Shown one piece after another: positions 27,451 through 35,278 of a DNA stretch of 64,000 nt (positions are counted from its first letter, which is position 1; each line of letters starts with the position of its first letter). Source of the DNA: an uncultured Oscillospiraceae bacterium (GTDB lineage Bacteria > Bacillota > Clostridia > Oscillospirales > Oscillospiraceae); contig CANRFC010000007.1 of NCBI GenBank assembly GCA_947629795.1, forward strand, positions 23,931-87,930. The letters are read 5' to 3'. The translations under genes and the position numbers were made by a program. Under the pieces are notes generated by a model, which saw only the letters and a list, made by a program, of their open reading frames with translations, was not told the DNA's origin and did not search any database.

Positions 27451-27503
27451 GCCCTCACCTGCCGGCTCGGTCGTGCGGTATCGCCCGCCACCGGAGCCCG
27501 GTC

Positions 27504-27668
27504 CTATCCCTCCTCGTCCTTTGGGACGGGCGGGGCGAAGGTCAGGGGCGGAAGCTCGGGGGAGTTGATGTAGATCTCCTCGCACTCCCGCTGGGCGGCG
27601 ATGAGGGTATTGATGGCCTGCTCGGTGGCGCGGAACAATTTTTGATACATTTCCTGATAATCCGGCAT
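27504..27668 (-). CDS. 54-residue conserved-looking small protein
   Basis: ATG at 27668 behind GGGAGGAG, stop TAG at 27504. Begins MPDYQEMYQKLFRATEQAIN and continues TLIAAQRECEEIYINS before a proline-rich tail PELPPLTFAPPVPK. Predicted soluble helix. I recall similar short proteins beside small XRE genes in gut Clostridia, without a known function. It is transcribed divergently from the XRE gene at 27760, from a consensus promoter whose spacer is a palindrome. Confidence 0.75.
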   Translation of the reverse strand: MPDYQEMYQKLFRATEQAINTLIAAQRECEEIYINSPELPPLTFAPPVPKDEEG

Positions 27669-27688
27669 CTTTCTCACTCCTCCCGCCC

Positions 27689-27717
27689 ATTTTAGGACAT
27701 ATAGTCCAAAATGTCAA
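27689..27717 (-). promoter_or_regulatory. Promoter of the 54-residue gene with operator in the spacer
   Basis: Minus strand: TTGACA (27712-27717), 17 bp, TAAAAT (27689-27694). The spacer contains GGACATATAGTCC (27695-27707), a palindrome with GGAC/GTCC arms. A smaller CTAT-TGT-ATAG site lies at 27732-27742 before the XRE start. Both are candidates for binding by the neighbouring XRE protein. Confidence 0.65.
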
Positions 27718-27759
27718 CAGGACAAATTGTACTATTGTATAGTTTTCCTGGTGATAGAC

Positions 27760-27972
27760 ATGAAGTTGCGAATCAGAGATATGCGGGAGGACGCTGATTT
27801 GACCCAACAGCAGATCGCCGCGTTCCTGCGATGTGACCAGTCTCTATATTCCAAATATGAGCGGGGCGAGCGTGTGGTCCCGCTGGATGTGGTGATCAAG
27901 CTGGCGGGGTTCTATCACACCAGTGTTGATTACTTGGTGGGCCTGACCAACCAACGAAAACCCTACCCATAA
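27760..27972 (+). CDS. Small XRE-family regulator
   Basis: 70 residues from the ATG at 27760; the frame extends upstream but the fold begins MKLRIRDMREDADLTQQQIA. One helix-turn-helix: QQIAAFLRCDQSLYSKYERGER, then VPLDVVIKLAGFYHTSVDYLVGLT, the usual XRE ending. No other domain. Divergent from the 54-residue gene and followed by a terminator; probably represses one or both. Confidence 0.9.
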   Translation: MKLRIRDMREDADLTQQQIAAFLRCDQSLYSKYERGERVVPLDVVIKLAGFYHTSVDYLVGLTNQRKPYP

Positions 27973-28008
27973 AAACTCCCCCCAACCATCGGCTGCGGGG
28001 AGCTTTTT
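27971..28008 (+). terminator. Terminator of the small XRE gene
   Basis: CTCCCC (27976-27981) pairs with GGGGAG (27997-28002), extended by A5/T5 runs that overlap the stop codon. Confidence 0.65.
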
Positions 28009-28028
28009 CAGCGCGGGGCGGCGAAGGG

Positions 28029-28057
28029 TTGACAAATGGAGGGGAGCTGGGTATAAT
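28029..28057 (+). promoter_or_regulatory. Consensus promoter of the antisense RNA
   Basis: TTGACA (28029-28034), exactly 17 bp, TATAAT (28052-28057). No plus-strand coding frame follows, so it drives a noncoding RNA starting near 28064. Confidence 0.85.
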
Positions 28058-28110
28058 AAGCATAGAGAGGGCGCCGCGCGGAACGGTTTGGCCCTGAGAA
28101 AACGCTTTTC

Positions 28111-28148
28111 AAAAAGAAAACCGTCACCCTGGTCCGGTGGCGGTTTTC
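28111..28148 (-). terminator. Terminator of the peptide mRNA
   Basis: 13-bp stem (28116-28128 with 28136-28148, one G-U) followed on the minus strand by T5. It starts 3 nt after the peptide stop codon. The plus strand lacks a T run here, so the antisense RNA should read through. Confidence 0.8.
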
Positions 28149-28151
28149 ACT

Positions 28152-28211
28152 TTATCTTATCCGGATCGTAACGGTACGTCCGAAGATATGAAACGTAATG
28201 ACAATCGGCAT
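28152..28211 (-). CDS. 19-residue peptide, candidate type I toxin
   Basis: ATG at 28211, stop TAA at 28152; peptide MPIVITFHIFGRTVTIRIR. Hydrophobic and polar residues alternate on both sides of a central FGR turn, giving an amphipathic, cationic beta-hairpin pattern with no membrane helix. AAAGGAGGTG lies 7 nt upstream and extends to a 12-nt perfect complement of the 16S 3' end. That site is buried in a CCUCC-GAAA-GGAGG hairpin (28219-28235). Own promoter (28295-28323) and terminator (28111-28148). Overlapped throughout by a plus-strand RNA. I do not recognise the family. Confidence 0.6.
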   Translation of the reverse strand: MPIVITFHIFGRTVTIRIR

Positions 28212-28294
28212 TACGTATCACCTCCTTTCGGAGGAAGTGACCAAACCGCCCCGCTCGTTTGCGGCGCCCTGCCCTCTTTTCAGAGGGCATTTTT

Positions 28295-28323
28295 ATTGTA
28301 GCGTATCGGTCTGAATTTGTCAA
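28295..28323 (-). promoter_or_regulatory. Promoter of the peptide mRNA
   Basis: Minus strand: TTGACA (28318-28323), exactly 17 bp, TACAAT (28295-28300). The transcript would begin near 28288 with a 7-bp hairpin at its 5' end, followed by a leader of about 77 nt. Confidence 0.8.
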
Positions 28324-28370
28324 ACCGTTTGGAATAAGAGCGAGACCCTGGCAATCTTTTCACCGGGGGC

Positions 28371-28410
28371 AAAAAAACGCCCGATATCCGTGGGGGGATA
28401 CCGGGCGTTT
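28371..28410 (-). terminator. Terminator of the htrA-like gene
   Basis: AAACGCCCG pairs with CGGGCGTTT, continued by an inner stem, with T7 on the minus strand; 28 bp after the htrA stop. Confidence 0.82.
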
Positions 28411-28437
28411 ACCATTATGATCTCAATGGGGCGATTT

Positions 28438-29760
28438 TTACCAGCCCCAGTTGAAGGGCCAGCCGAAGGAGTAGCCGTTGGAGCTCTGCTGCTGGGGCTG
28501 CTGGGCCTCCTGGTAGTCCTCCTGGAGCTTGGCCATGGCCTCGTCCCGCTTCTGGTCCTGCTCGTCCAGGGTGACGGTGACCGTCAGGGTCTCCCCGTCC
28601 CGATAGAGAGTGAACTCCACGGTCTCGCCGGCCTTGTGGGTCTTCACGGCGGCCTTCAGGCCCTCCCGGGTGGTGACCGCCTCGTCCCCGATGGCGGTGA
28701 TGATGTCCCCTTCCTGGATGCCGGCCTTCTGGGCGCAGGAGCCCTCCAACACGGCGGCGATATAGGCCCCGTCGGGGATGCCGTAGCGCTTTATGGCCTC
28801 GTCGGAGACCTCCTCCATGATGATGCCCACGTTGGGCTTGCCGGTGACGTAGCCCTTCTCAATGATGTCGGTGACCATGTCCATCACGTCGTGGATGGGG
28901 ATGGCGAAGCCGATGCCCTCAATGGAGGCCTGGGAGGAGCCGTTGTTGGAGTACTTGGCGTTGGTGATGCCGATGCACTCGCCGTAGATGTTGAACAGGG
29001 GGCCGCCGGAGTTGCCCGAGTTGATGGCGGCGTCGGTCTGGAGGACGTTGATGGTGTTGCCGTCGGACATCTTGATGTTCCGGTCCAGGGCGGAGACGTA
29101 GCCGGCGGTGAGGGTGAAGGTCAGCTCACCCAGGGGGTTGCCGATGGCCACCACCTGCTCCCCCACCCGGACCTGCTGATCCCCGTTGGAGATGAGCACG
29201 GGCTGGAGGCCGGTGGCGTCGATCTTCAGCACGGCGATGTCATTGGCCTCCTCGCCCCCCACCAGGGTGGCGTCGTAGCTGGAGCCGTCGGCAAAGGAGA
29301 CCTTCAGGTCGCTGACCCCGTCGATGACGTGGTAGTTGGTGATGATATAGCCGTCCTCGCTGATGACGAAGCCCGAGCCGGCCACGGCGTTGGAGACCGT
29401 CTGGCCCCAGTAGTTGGTCTTCACGTCGCCGTTGACGCCCACCACGCTGCCCAGGTTGGCGGCGTAGACCTGGTCCACCGTCATGGCGGTGCGGCCGTCC
29501 ACCTTGGTCACGTCCACCACCGTGGGGGCCCGGCCGCTCTCATAGATGGTGGTGCGCTGGGGGAAGAGGGTCCCCGAGCTCAGGGCAATGGCGCCGCCGC
29601 CCACGATGCCGCCCACCAGGGCGCACACCAGGCACAGGGCCGCGATCTTCAGGCCGCGGTGGGATTTCTTCTCCGCCCGGGGGGTCTGGCCGTCCGCCTG
29701 GAAGTTCTCGGTGACCATGGGCTCGGACTGGGGGAGACGGTTATAATCGTTGTAATACAT
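28438..29760 (-). CDS. HtrA/DegP-like membrane-anchored serine protease
   Basis: 440 residues. A cytoplasmic N-terminus of about 36 residues, one membrane helix (37-60), then a trypsin-like domain with the triad H144 (TNYHVID), D174 (EANDIAVLK) and S251 (NSGNSGGPL), and one PDZ domain (about 310-400) containing AQKAGIQEGDIITAIG. A glutamine-rich segment and aromatic tail GYSFGWPFNWGW end the protein. It should degrade misfolded proteins outside the membrane. Monocistronic with its own terminator. Confidence 0.94.
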   Translation of the reverse strand: MYYNDYNRLPQSEPMVTENFQADGQTPRAEKKSHRGLKIAALCLVCALVGGIVGGGAIALSSGTLFPQRTTIYESGRAPTVVDVTKVDGRTAMTVDQVYAANLGSVVGVNGDVKTNYWGQTVSNAVAGSGFVISEDGYIITNYHVIDGVSDLKVSFADGSSYDATLVGGEEANDIAVLKIDATGLQPVLISNGDQQVRVGEQVVAIGNPLGELTFTLTAGYVSALDRNIKMSDGNTINVLQTDAAINSGNSGGPLFNIYGECIGITNAKYSNNGSSQASIEGIGFAIPIHDVMDMVTDIIEKGYVTGKPNVGIIMEEVSDEAIKRYGIPDGAYIAAVLEGSCAQKAGIQEGDIITAIGDEAVTTREGLKAAVKTHKAGETVEFTLYRDGETLTVTVTLDEQDQKRDEAMAKLQEDYQEAQQPQQQSSNGYSFGWPFNWGW

Positions 29761-29867
29761 ATCAGTCGCTCCTTCGCTTGCATTTCTCTTGGAACAGGAT
29801 ACAGGATACCCCGGAAATGTGACCAGAAAATGAAGAAAAATCGTGGCTTTTTTGAATTCAGAAAACC

Positions 29868-31019
29868 TTAAGGTTCCCCCCGGGGCCGGAGGATGGCCGA
29901 GATGTCCCCCGCCGCCAGGCGCAGGTCGGCCAGGATGTTGTCAAAGACCCCGGCCCGGGCGATGTTCAGCACCACCAGGCACAGCACCGGGCCCAGGACC
30001 ATGCCCAGCACCCCGGCCAGCTTCATGCCCACGTAGACGCTGACCAGGGAGAGGATGGGGGACAGGCCGGTCTGGTTGCCCAGGACTTTGGGCTCCCCCA
30101 CCCGGCGGAAGAGGGCCACCACTCCCCACACCACCATGAGGCCCACGGCGTGGCGGAACCGGCCCAGGAAGAGGTCGATGAAGGCCCAGGGCACCAGCAC
30201 CGTCCCAGAGCCCAGGATGGGCACGAAGTCCAGCACCGCCAGGAGGAAGGCCAGGAGGATGGCGTAGGGCTGCCGGATGAGCAGGAAGCCCGCCAGAAGG
30301 ATGAAGAACACCCCAATGGACAGGATGACCTCGGCCCGGACATAGCCTCCGAAGCCCGCCGAGGCCGCCCGCTTGACCTGGGTGAGGAAGAACAGGGGGC
30401 CGTCGGGGAGGGAGCCGGTGAACCGGGAGCGGAGAGAGGGGTAGTCGGCGGTGATGAAGTAGGCCGCCATGACGAAGACGATGGTGGACACGGCGAAGGA
30501 GGGCAGGGCCTTCACCCCCTCGGCCAGGCCGTCGGCCGCGGCGGAGAGGAGCCGGGGAATGACGGTCTCCAGCCACTGGAAGAGCCGGGCGGTGAGGTTT
30601 TCCACCGTCTGCTCCGCCGCCGCCGGGAGCAGGTCCATTCCCCGGGAAAAGGCGGCGGCCAGGTCGTCCATGGCGCCCTGGAGGGAGACCATCAGGTCCT
30701 CCCAGTTCCCGGCCAGGGAGAGCACCTCGCCGGCGATCCCCGCCCCCAGGGCCCAGAGAAGGCCGAACAGGGCGGCGAAGACCAGCAGGATGAGGAGGAG
30801 GGTCAGGGCCTTCCGGGGCAGGCCCAGCTTCTGGTTGAGCCATTTCACCGCCGGGGAGAGGATCCAGGCGGCCACAAAGGCCAGCAGGAAGGGGGCAAAG
30901 AGGGAGACCAGGGTGGGGCACAGGGCGAAAAGGGCCCAGAGGACCAGCAGGACCAGGACCAGACGAACTCCCAGGCGGAGCCACAGCCGGCCCCGCTCAT
31001 GCCAGGAAAGCTCCTTCAC
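29868..31019 (-). CDS. ytvI: AI-2E-family membrane protein, YtvI type
   Basis: 383 residues from a GTG at 31019, 8 nt after AAAGGGGG; upstream ATG codons in frame lack a site. About seven membrane helices, with paired N-terminal helices, a soluble central part (EDLMVSLQGAMDDLAAAFS) and the family motif LDFVPILGSGTVLVPWA. Belongs to the AI-2E transporter superfamily; sporulating Firmicutes carry the YtvI subgroup. Ends just after the htrA gene on the same strand. Confidence 0.85.
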   Translation of the reverse strand: MKELSWHERGRLWLRLGVRLVLVLLVLWALFALCPTLVSLFAPFLLAFVAAWILSPAVKWLNQKLGLPRKALTLLLILLVFAALFGLLWALGAGIAGEVLSLAGNWEDLMVSLQGAMDDLAAAFSRGMDLLPAAAEQTVENLTARLFQWLETVIPRLLSAAADGLAEGVKALPSFAVSTIVFVMAAYFITADYPSLRSRFTGSLPDGPLFFLTQVKRAASAGFGGYVRAEVILSIGVFFILLAGFLLIRQPYAILLAFLLAVLDFVPILGSGTVLVPWAFIDLFLGRFRHAVGLMVVWGVVALFRRVGEPKVLGNQTGLSPILSLVSVYVGMKLAGVLGMVLGPVLCLVVLNIARAGVFDNILADLRLAAGDISAILRPRGEP

Positions 31020-31111
31020 GCGGTACGCCCCCTTTTGTAAGATCAGTGTGGAAAGATTCGTGGAACAGTATACCACAGGCGAGGGAAAAGGAACGTGAAT
31101 TTTTTGTAAAA

Positions 31112-31142
31112 GGGCGGCGGGAAGTCCCGCCGCCCTGCGTTT
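31112..31142 (-). terminator. Terminator after ricT
   Basis: Perfect 11-bp stem (31112-31122 with 31125-31135) with a 2-nt nominal loop and T4 on the minus strand. Confidence 0.75.
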
Positions 31143-31145
31143 TTC

Positions 31146-32315
31146 TTATGCCTGGGCGCCCTGGCCGCCGCCGGAACGGCCCCGGCCGCCCCGGTGCTTC
31201 CGGCGGCGGTTGGTCCGGTTCTGGCCGCCCTCCTTCTTCTCTCCGGAGGGCTTGGGGGCGGAGGGCTGCTGGGCCTTGTTCTCCCGCCGGGGCTGGCTCT
31301 GCCGCTGGGCGCGGGGCTCGGTGCGGCGCTGGCTCTGCCGCCGGTCGGACCGGCCGCCCAGCTCGCCGCCCAGAACGGCGTCGATGCGGCCGTCCAGGCT
31401 CCGCCGGGGGTCCACGGGAGCCGCCGGGGGCGGGGTGGTCTTGCGCAGCTTCTCCAGCTCCTCCCGGGGGGGCGCCACGTATCCCTCGGGCCGGCGGCCC
31501 TTGCCGTTTCGGATGACGTTGAGCTCGTCGGGGGCGTAGGCCTGGGGGGGCACGTCGGGCTGGTCCTCCAGCCGGACCTTTACCTTCTCCCGGAGGAAGT
31601 CCACCCCGGCCACGGTGCCGGCGCCGTCGGGGGTCTCCACAAAGGATTCATTCTTGGGGAGGCGCTTCACCGCGTCCTCATAGGCCCCCTGTTCGTACTT
31701 CAGGCAGCACATCAGCCGGCCGCAGGCGCCGGAGATCTTGGTGGGGTTCAGGCTCAGGCCCTGGGTCTTGGCCATCTTGATGGACACGGGCTGGAACTGC
31801 TCCAGGAAGGCGTTGCAGCAGAAGGGCCGGCCGCAGATGCCCAGGCCCCCCAGGAGCTTGGACTCGTCCCGGACGCCGATCTGCCGCAGCTCGATGCGGG
31901 AGTGGAAGGTGGCGGCCAGGTCCTTCACCAAGGAGCGGAAGTCCACCCGCCCCTCGCTGGTGAAGAAGAAGAGGAGCTTGGTGCCGTCAAAGGAGCACTC
32001 GCAGCGCACCAGCTTCATGTCCAGGCCGTGCTCCACGATCTTCCCGGCGCATACCGCCATGGCCTTGGCCTCCCGCTCCCGGTTGGCCTTCAGGGTCTCC
32101 CGGTCCTTGTCGGTGGCCAGGCGGAGCATGGGCCGCAGGGGGGGCACCACAGTCTGGTCCTCCACCAGGGCGTTGGCCCGGGAGCACACCCCGAACTCGG
32201 GGCCCTTGGCGGTCTCGGTGATGACCTCGTCCCCCACGTGGACCTGGACGCCCTTGGGGTCGAAGTAGTATTCCTTTCCGCCGCTTTTAAAACGCACGCC
32301 GATGATCTCGGTCAT
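31146..32315 (-). CDS. ricT: PSP1-domain protein RicT (YaaT)
   Basis: 389 residues from the ATG overlapping the holB stop. PSP1 domain (about 1-250) with the cysteine motifs GICGRPFCCN, then CGRLMCCLKYE, used by the Ric complex to bind iron-sulfur clusters. The RicAFT complex affects RNase Y mRNA maturation and sporulation. The last 140 residues are a disordered R/Q/P-rich tail ending in an RGG-like NRRRKHRGGRGRSGGGQG, which B. subtilis YaaT lacks and which may bind RNA (inference). Confidence 0.93.
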   Translation of the reverse strand: MTEIIGVRFKSGGKEYYFDPKGVQVHVGDEVITETAKGPEFGVCSRANALVEDQTVVPPLRPMLRLATDKDRETLKANREREAKAMAVCAGKIVEHGLDMKLVRCECSFDGTKLLFFFTSEGRVDFRSLVKDLAATFHSRIELRQIGVRDESKLLGGLGICGRPFCCNAFLEQFQPVSIKMAKTQGLSLNPTKISGACGRLMCCLKYEQGAYEDAVKRLPKNESFVETPDGAGTVAGVDFLREKVKVRLEDQPDVPPQAYAPDELNVIRNGKGRRPEGYVAPPREELEKLRKTTPPPAAPVDPRRSLDGRIDAVLGGELGGRSDRRQSQRRTEPRAQRQSQPRRENKAQQPSAPKPSGEKKEGGQNRTNRRRKHRGGRGRSGGGQGAQA

Positions 32316-33304
32316 ATCTTTCCCTCCGTCAGCTTGGCGCACAGCGCCCCGCACAAATGTCCGGCGCCCACGTTGAAGTCCAGGGCCCGGTCCAGCTTTT
32401 GCAACTCCTCCGCCGCCCCCAGCAGCGCTCCGGCCGGCAGCCCGGCGGCGGCGCGCACCGCCTCCAGGTCCCCCTCGTCCGGGGGGCCGGCCTGGGCCCC
32501 GGTCTGAAGGGCCAGGGCGTGGCGGAGCAGCTCGGTGCTCCGCCGCAGCACGTCGGACAGGGCGGAGCGGTCCCACTTTTCCAGGCCTACGCAGAACACC
32601 GCCAGGTCCAGCTCGCTGCCGGAGGCAAAGACCTGTACCAGCTCCCGGGCGGCCTGGGCCCCTTGGGGGGAGAGGGCTCCCTCCAGCTCCTGCACCGCCG
32701 TGCCCAGGATGCCTCCGCAGCGCACCGCGGCGGCCCGGATCTGGGCGTCGGACTTGTCCGGGAAGCGCGCCCGCAGGAAGCCCTCGGCCTCCTCCCGGCT
32801 CACCGGGGAGAGGGAGAGCCCCTCGCACCGGGAGCGGATGGTGGTGAGCATCCCGGCGGGGTTATCGGTGAGGAGGAGGAAGGCGGCGTAGGCCGGCCCC
32901 TCCTCCAGGAGCTTGAGAATGGAGTTCTGGGCGTAGCCGTTCATGGCATCGGCGTGGTGGACGACGTACACCTTCCGGGGGGCCTCGTTGGGGCGGATGA
33001 AGGCGTCGGCGCGCATCCGCCGGGCCTGCTCGATGACGATCTCCCGCTTGCCCTCGGGCAGGTCCACGTGGATGACATCGGGGTGGATGTCCCCCAGAGC
33101 CTTCTTACAGCCGGGGCAGACGCCGCAGGGCTTTTCTCCCTGACCGGTGCACACCATGGCGGCGGCCATCAGCCGGGCCAGGGTGCTCTTCCCCGACCCA
33201 CGGGGGCCCGAGATGAGGTAGGCGTGGCTCAGCCCCCGGCCCTTTTCCTGGGCGGAGAGCTGCCGTTTCAGGGCCTGGTTGCCCGCCAGCGCGTCAAACA
33301 GCAT
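32312..33304 (-). CDS. holB: DNA polymerase III delta' subunit
   Basis: 330 residues. AAA+ clamp-loader domain with Walker A SGPRGSGKSTLARL, a four-cysteine zinc module CGVCPGCKKA and sensor region ADAMNGYAQNSILKLLEEGP. Part of the clamp loader with DnaX and HolA. The holB-ricT order is the same as in Bacillus; the stop overlaps the ricT start (ATGA). Confidence 0.94.
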   Translation of the reverse strand: MLFDALAGNQALKRQLSAQEKGRGLSHAYLISGPRGSGKSTLARLMAAAMVCTGQGEKPCGVCPGCKKALGDIHPDVIHVDLPEGKREIVIEQARRMRADAFIRPNEAPRKVYVVHHADAMNGYAQNSILKLLEEGPAYAAFLLLTDNPAGMLTTIRSRCEGLSLSPVSREEAEGFLRARFPDKSDAQIRAAAVRCGGILGTAVQELEGALSPQGAQAARELVQVFASGSELDLAVFCVGLEKWDRSALSDVLRRSTELLRHALALQTGAQAGPPDEGDLEAVRAAAGLPAGALLGAAEELQKLDRALDFNVGAGHLCGALCAKLTEGKI

Positions 33305-33341
33305 ACCGGGGCCCCTCCTTTAAAAAATGGTGTAGAAATTT

Positions 33342-33370
33342 ATTATATCCGAAAATCCGGTTTTTTGCAA
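33342..33370 (-). promoter_or_regulatory. Promoter of holB-ricT
   Basis: Minus strand: TTGCAA (33365-33370), 17 bp, TATAAT (33342-33347), about 38 bp before the holB start. Confidence 0.75.
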
Positions 33371-33403
33371 ATGCGGGTTATTTCCAGAATGGAGAGAAAA
33401 CCC

Positions 33404-35215
33404 TTAATTCTCTTCATCCAGCTTGAGCACCGCCATAAAGGCCTCGGTGGGAATTTGGACCGTGCCCAGGGAGCGCATCTTCTTTTTGCCCTCCTTCTGC
33501 TTTTCCAGCAGCTTCTTCTTCCGGGTGATGTCGCCGCCGTAGCACTTGGCCAGCACGTCCTTGCGCATGGCCTTGATGGTCTCCCGGGCGATGATCTTGC
33601 CGCCGATGGCGGCCTGGATGGGCACCTCGAAGAGCTGGCGGGGGATGTTGTCCTTCAGCTTCTCGCACAGCTTCCGGGCCCGGGGATAGGCCTTCTCCCG
33701 GTGGGCAATGAAGCTCAGGGCGTCCACCTGGTCTCCGTTGAGGAGCAGGTCCACCTTCACCAGCTCGCTGGGGCGGTACTCGCTCATCTCATAGTCCAGG
33801 GAGGCGTAGCCCTTGGTCCGGGCCTTGAGGATGTCAAAGAAATCGTAGATGATCTCCCCCAGGGGCATCTGGTAGTGGATCTCCACCAGGTTGGTGTCCA
33901 GGTACTGCATGTCCTTGAACTCCCCCCGGCGGTCCTGGCACAGGGGCATGATGTTGCCCACGTAGTCCGGGGGCGTGATGATGGAGACCTTGGCGAAGGG
34001 CTCCTCGGCCATCTGGATGCTCCCCACGTCCGGGTAGTTGTGGGGGTTGTCCACCATGACCACAGTCCCGTCGGTCTTGGTGATGCGGTAGATGACGCTG
34101 GGGAGGGTGGTGATGAGGTCCAGGTCGAACTCCCGCTCCAGCCGCTCCTGGATGATCTCCATGTGGAGCATCCCCAGAAAGCCGCAGCGGAAGCCGAAGC
34201 CCAGGGCCGCCGAGGACTCCGGCTCAAAGGAGAGGGAGGCGTCGTTGAGCTGGAGCTTTTCCAGGGCGTCCCGCAGGTCGGGGAACTTGGAGCCGTCCTC
34301 GGTGTAGATGCCGCAGTAGACCATGGACTGGGCCGCCCGGTAGCCGGGCAGAGCGGTCTCGGCGGGGCGCTCGGCCCCGGTGATGGTGTCCCCCACCCGG
34401 GTGTCCTTCACGTTCTTGATGGAGGCGGTGAGGTAGCCCACCTCCCCGGCGATGAGCTCGTCACAGGGCTCCAGGCCCAGGGGGAGCAGATGGCCGCACT
34501 CCAGCACGTCGTACTCCGCCCCCGAGGCGAACATGCGCACCTTCATGCCCTTCTTCACCGTGCCCTCCATCACCCGGAACAGCACGATGACCCCCCGGTA
34601 GGCGTCATATTGGGAGTCGAAGATCAGGGCCCGGAGGGGGGCCTTGGGGTCGCCGGTGGGGGCGGGGATGTTGTGGACGATGTCCTCCAGCACGGCGGGG
34701 ATGTTGATGCCCATTTTGGCCGAGATCTCCGGGGCGTCCATGGCGGGCAGGCCGATGACGTCCTCAATCTCGTGCTTGACCTTCTGGGGGTCGGCGGCGG
34801 GCAGGTCGATCTTGTTCACCACCGGCCGGATCTCCAGGTCGTGTTCCAGGGCCAGGAAGGTGTTGGCCAGGGTCTGGGCCTCGATGCCCTGGGCGGCGTC
34901 CACCACCAGCACCGCCCCCTCGCAGGCCGCCAGGGAGCGGGAGACCTCGTAGTTGAAGTCCACGTGGCCCGGGGTGTCGATGAGGTTGAGCTCGTAGGTC
35001 TCCCCGTCGGCGGCCTGGTAGGAGAGGCGGACGGCACGGGCCTTGATGGTGATGCCCCGCTCCCGCTCCAGGTCCATGTTGTCCAGGAGCTGGGACTCCA
35101 TCTCCCGCTGCTCCACGGCGTTGCACGCCTCGATGAGCCGGTCGGACAGGGTGGACTTGCCGTGGTCGATGTGGGCGATAATGCTGAAATTGCGGATCTT
35201 GCTTTGGTCAGTCAT
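33404..35215 (-). CDS. lepA: Elongation factor 4 (LepA)
   Basis: 603 residues from the ATG at 35215. Translational GTPase with G1 [10 protein letters not shown] (14-23), G3 DTPGHVDF and G4 [11 protein letters not shown]-terminal LepA-specific domain with [26 protein letters not shown] and the [14 protein letters not shown] tail. It acts on stalled or back-translocated ribosomes. An upstream in-frame extension (to 35323) crosses the leader hairpin and is not credible. The leader contains a terminator-like hairpin. Confidence 0.96.
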   Translation of the reverse strand: MTDQSKIRNFSIIAHIDHGKSTLSDRLIEACNAVEQREMESQLLDNMDLERERGITIKARAVRLSYQAADGETYELNLIDTPGHVDFNYEVSRSLAACEGAVLVVDAAQGIEAQTLANTFLALEHDLEIRPVVNKIDLPAADPQKVKHEIEDVIGLPAMDAPEISAKMGINIPAVLEDIVHNIPAPTGDPKAPLRALIFDSQYDAYRGVIVLFRVMEGTVKKGMKVRMFASGAEYDVLECGHLLPLGLEPCDELIAGEVGYLTASIKNVKDTRVGDTITGAERPAETALPGYRAAQSMVYCGIYTEDGSKFPDLRDALEKLQLNDASLSFEPESSAALGFGFRCGFLGMLHMEIIQERLEREFDLDLITTLPSVIYRITKTDGTVVMVDNPHNYPDVGSIQMAEEPFAKVSIITPPDYVGNIMPLCQDRRGEFKDMQYLDTNLVEIHYQMPLGEIIYDFFDILKARTKGYASLDYEMSEYRPSELVKVDLLLNGDQVDALSFIAHREKAYPRARKLCEKLKDNIPRQLFEVPIQAAIGGKIIARETIKAMRKDVLAKCYGGDITRKKKLLEKQKEGKKKMRSLGTVQIPTEAFMAVLKLDEEN

Positions 35216-35234
35216 AAGGAAAAACCTCACAGTA

Positions 35235-35278
35235 AAAAATGGGGCCCCCAAAAAGGCGGCCATCAGCCTTTTTGGGGA
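35235..35278 (-). terminator. Terminator-like hairpin in the lepA leader
   Basis: 12-bp stem (35247-35258 with 35267-35278) followed, after GGGGCCCCA-like sequence, by T6 (35235-35240) only 20 nt before the lepA ATG. Two more hairpins lie upstream (35309-35337 and about 35360-35383). It either ends the XRE transcript or attenuates lepA. Confidence 0.65.

Larger units (their letters stand above)
27084..27503. other. Gene-free GC-rich stretch with several inverted repeats
   Basis: No convincing gene on either strand. Contents: a 17-bp palindrome GGTGCACTCAGTGCACC (27145-27161), a 19-bp stem with a 3-nt loop (27167-27207), a GGGCGCA/TGCGCCC pair near 27238-27286 and a REP-like palindrome (27424-27450). 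It could be a structured RNA locus or the remains of a mobile element; nothing identifies which. Confidence 0.5.
28064..28294 (+). ncRNA. Structured antisense RNA overlapping the 19-codon peptide gene
   Basis: Predicted 230-nt RNA from the consensus promoter at 28029 to a terminator (28271-28277 with 28282-28288, then ATTTTTATT). Its ends pair: 28069-28077 with 28261-28269 (9 bp), 28078-28081 with 28251-28254, 28084-28091 with 28241-28248 (8 bp), enclosing four hairpins at 28116-28148, 28156-28186, 28194-28216 and 28219-28240. It is fully complementary to the minus-strand peptide mRNA, including start codon and ribosome binding site. Best explained as an antitoxin-type antisense RNA; other structured RNA classes remain possible. 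Confidence 0.65.

Noticed and set aside
27084..27503. RNase P RNA, 6S RNA, SRP RNA or tmRNA
   Set aside because: The conserved core motifs of these RNAs were looked for on both strands and not found.
27355..27807. 150-codon minus-strand frame covering the XRE/54-residue region
   Set aside because: It crosses the promoter and operator of the 54-residue gene and reads that gene out of frame; the 54-codon frame has a proper ribosome binding site.
28111..28211. Leader-peptide attenuator instead of a stand-alone peptide gene
   Set aside because: A short frame followed by a terminator fits attenuation, but no minus-strand gene lies within about 440 bp downstream, and the next, the 54-codon gene, has its own consensus promoter.
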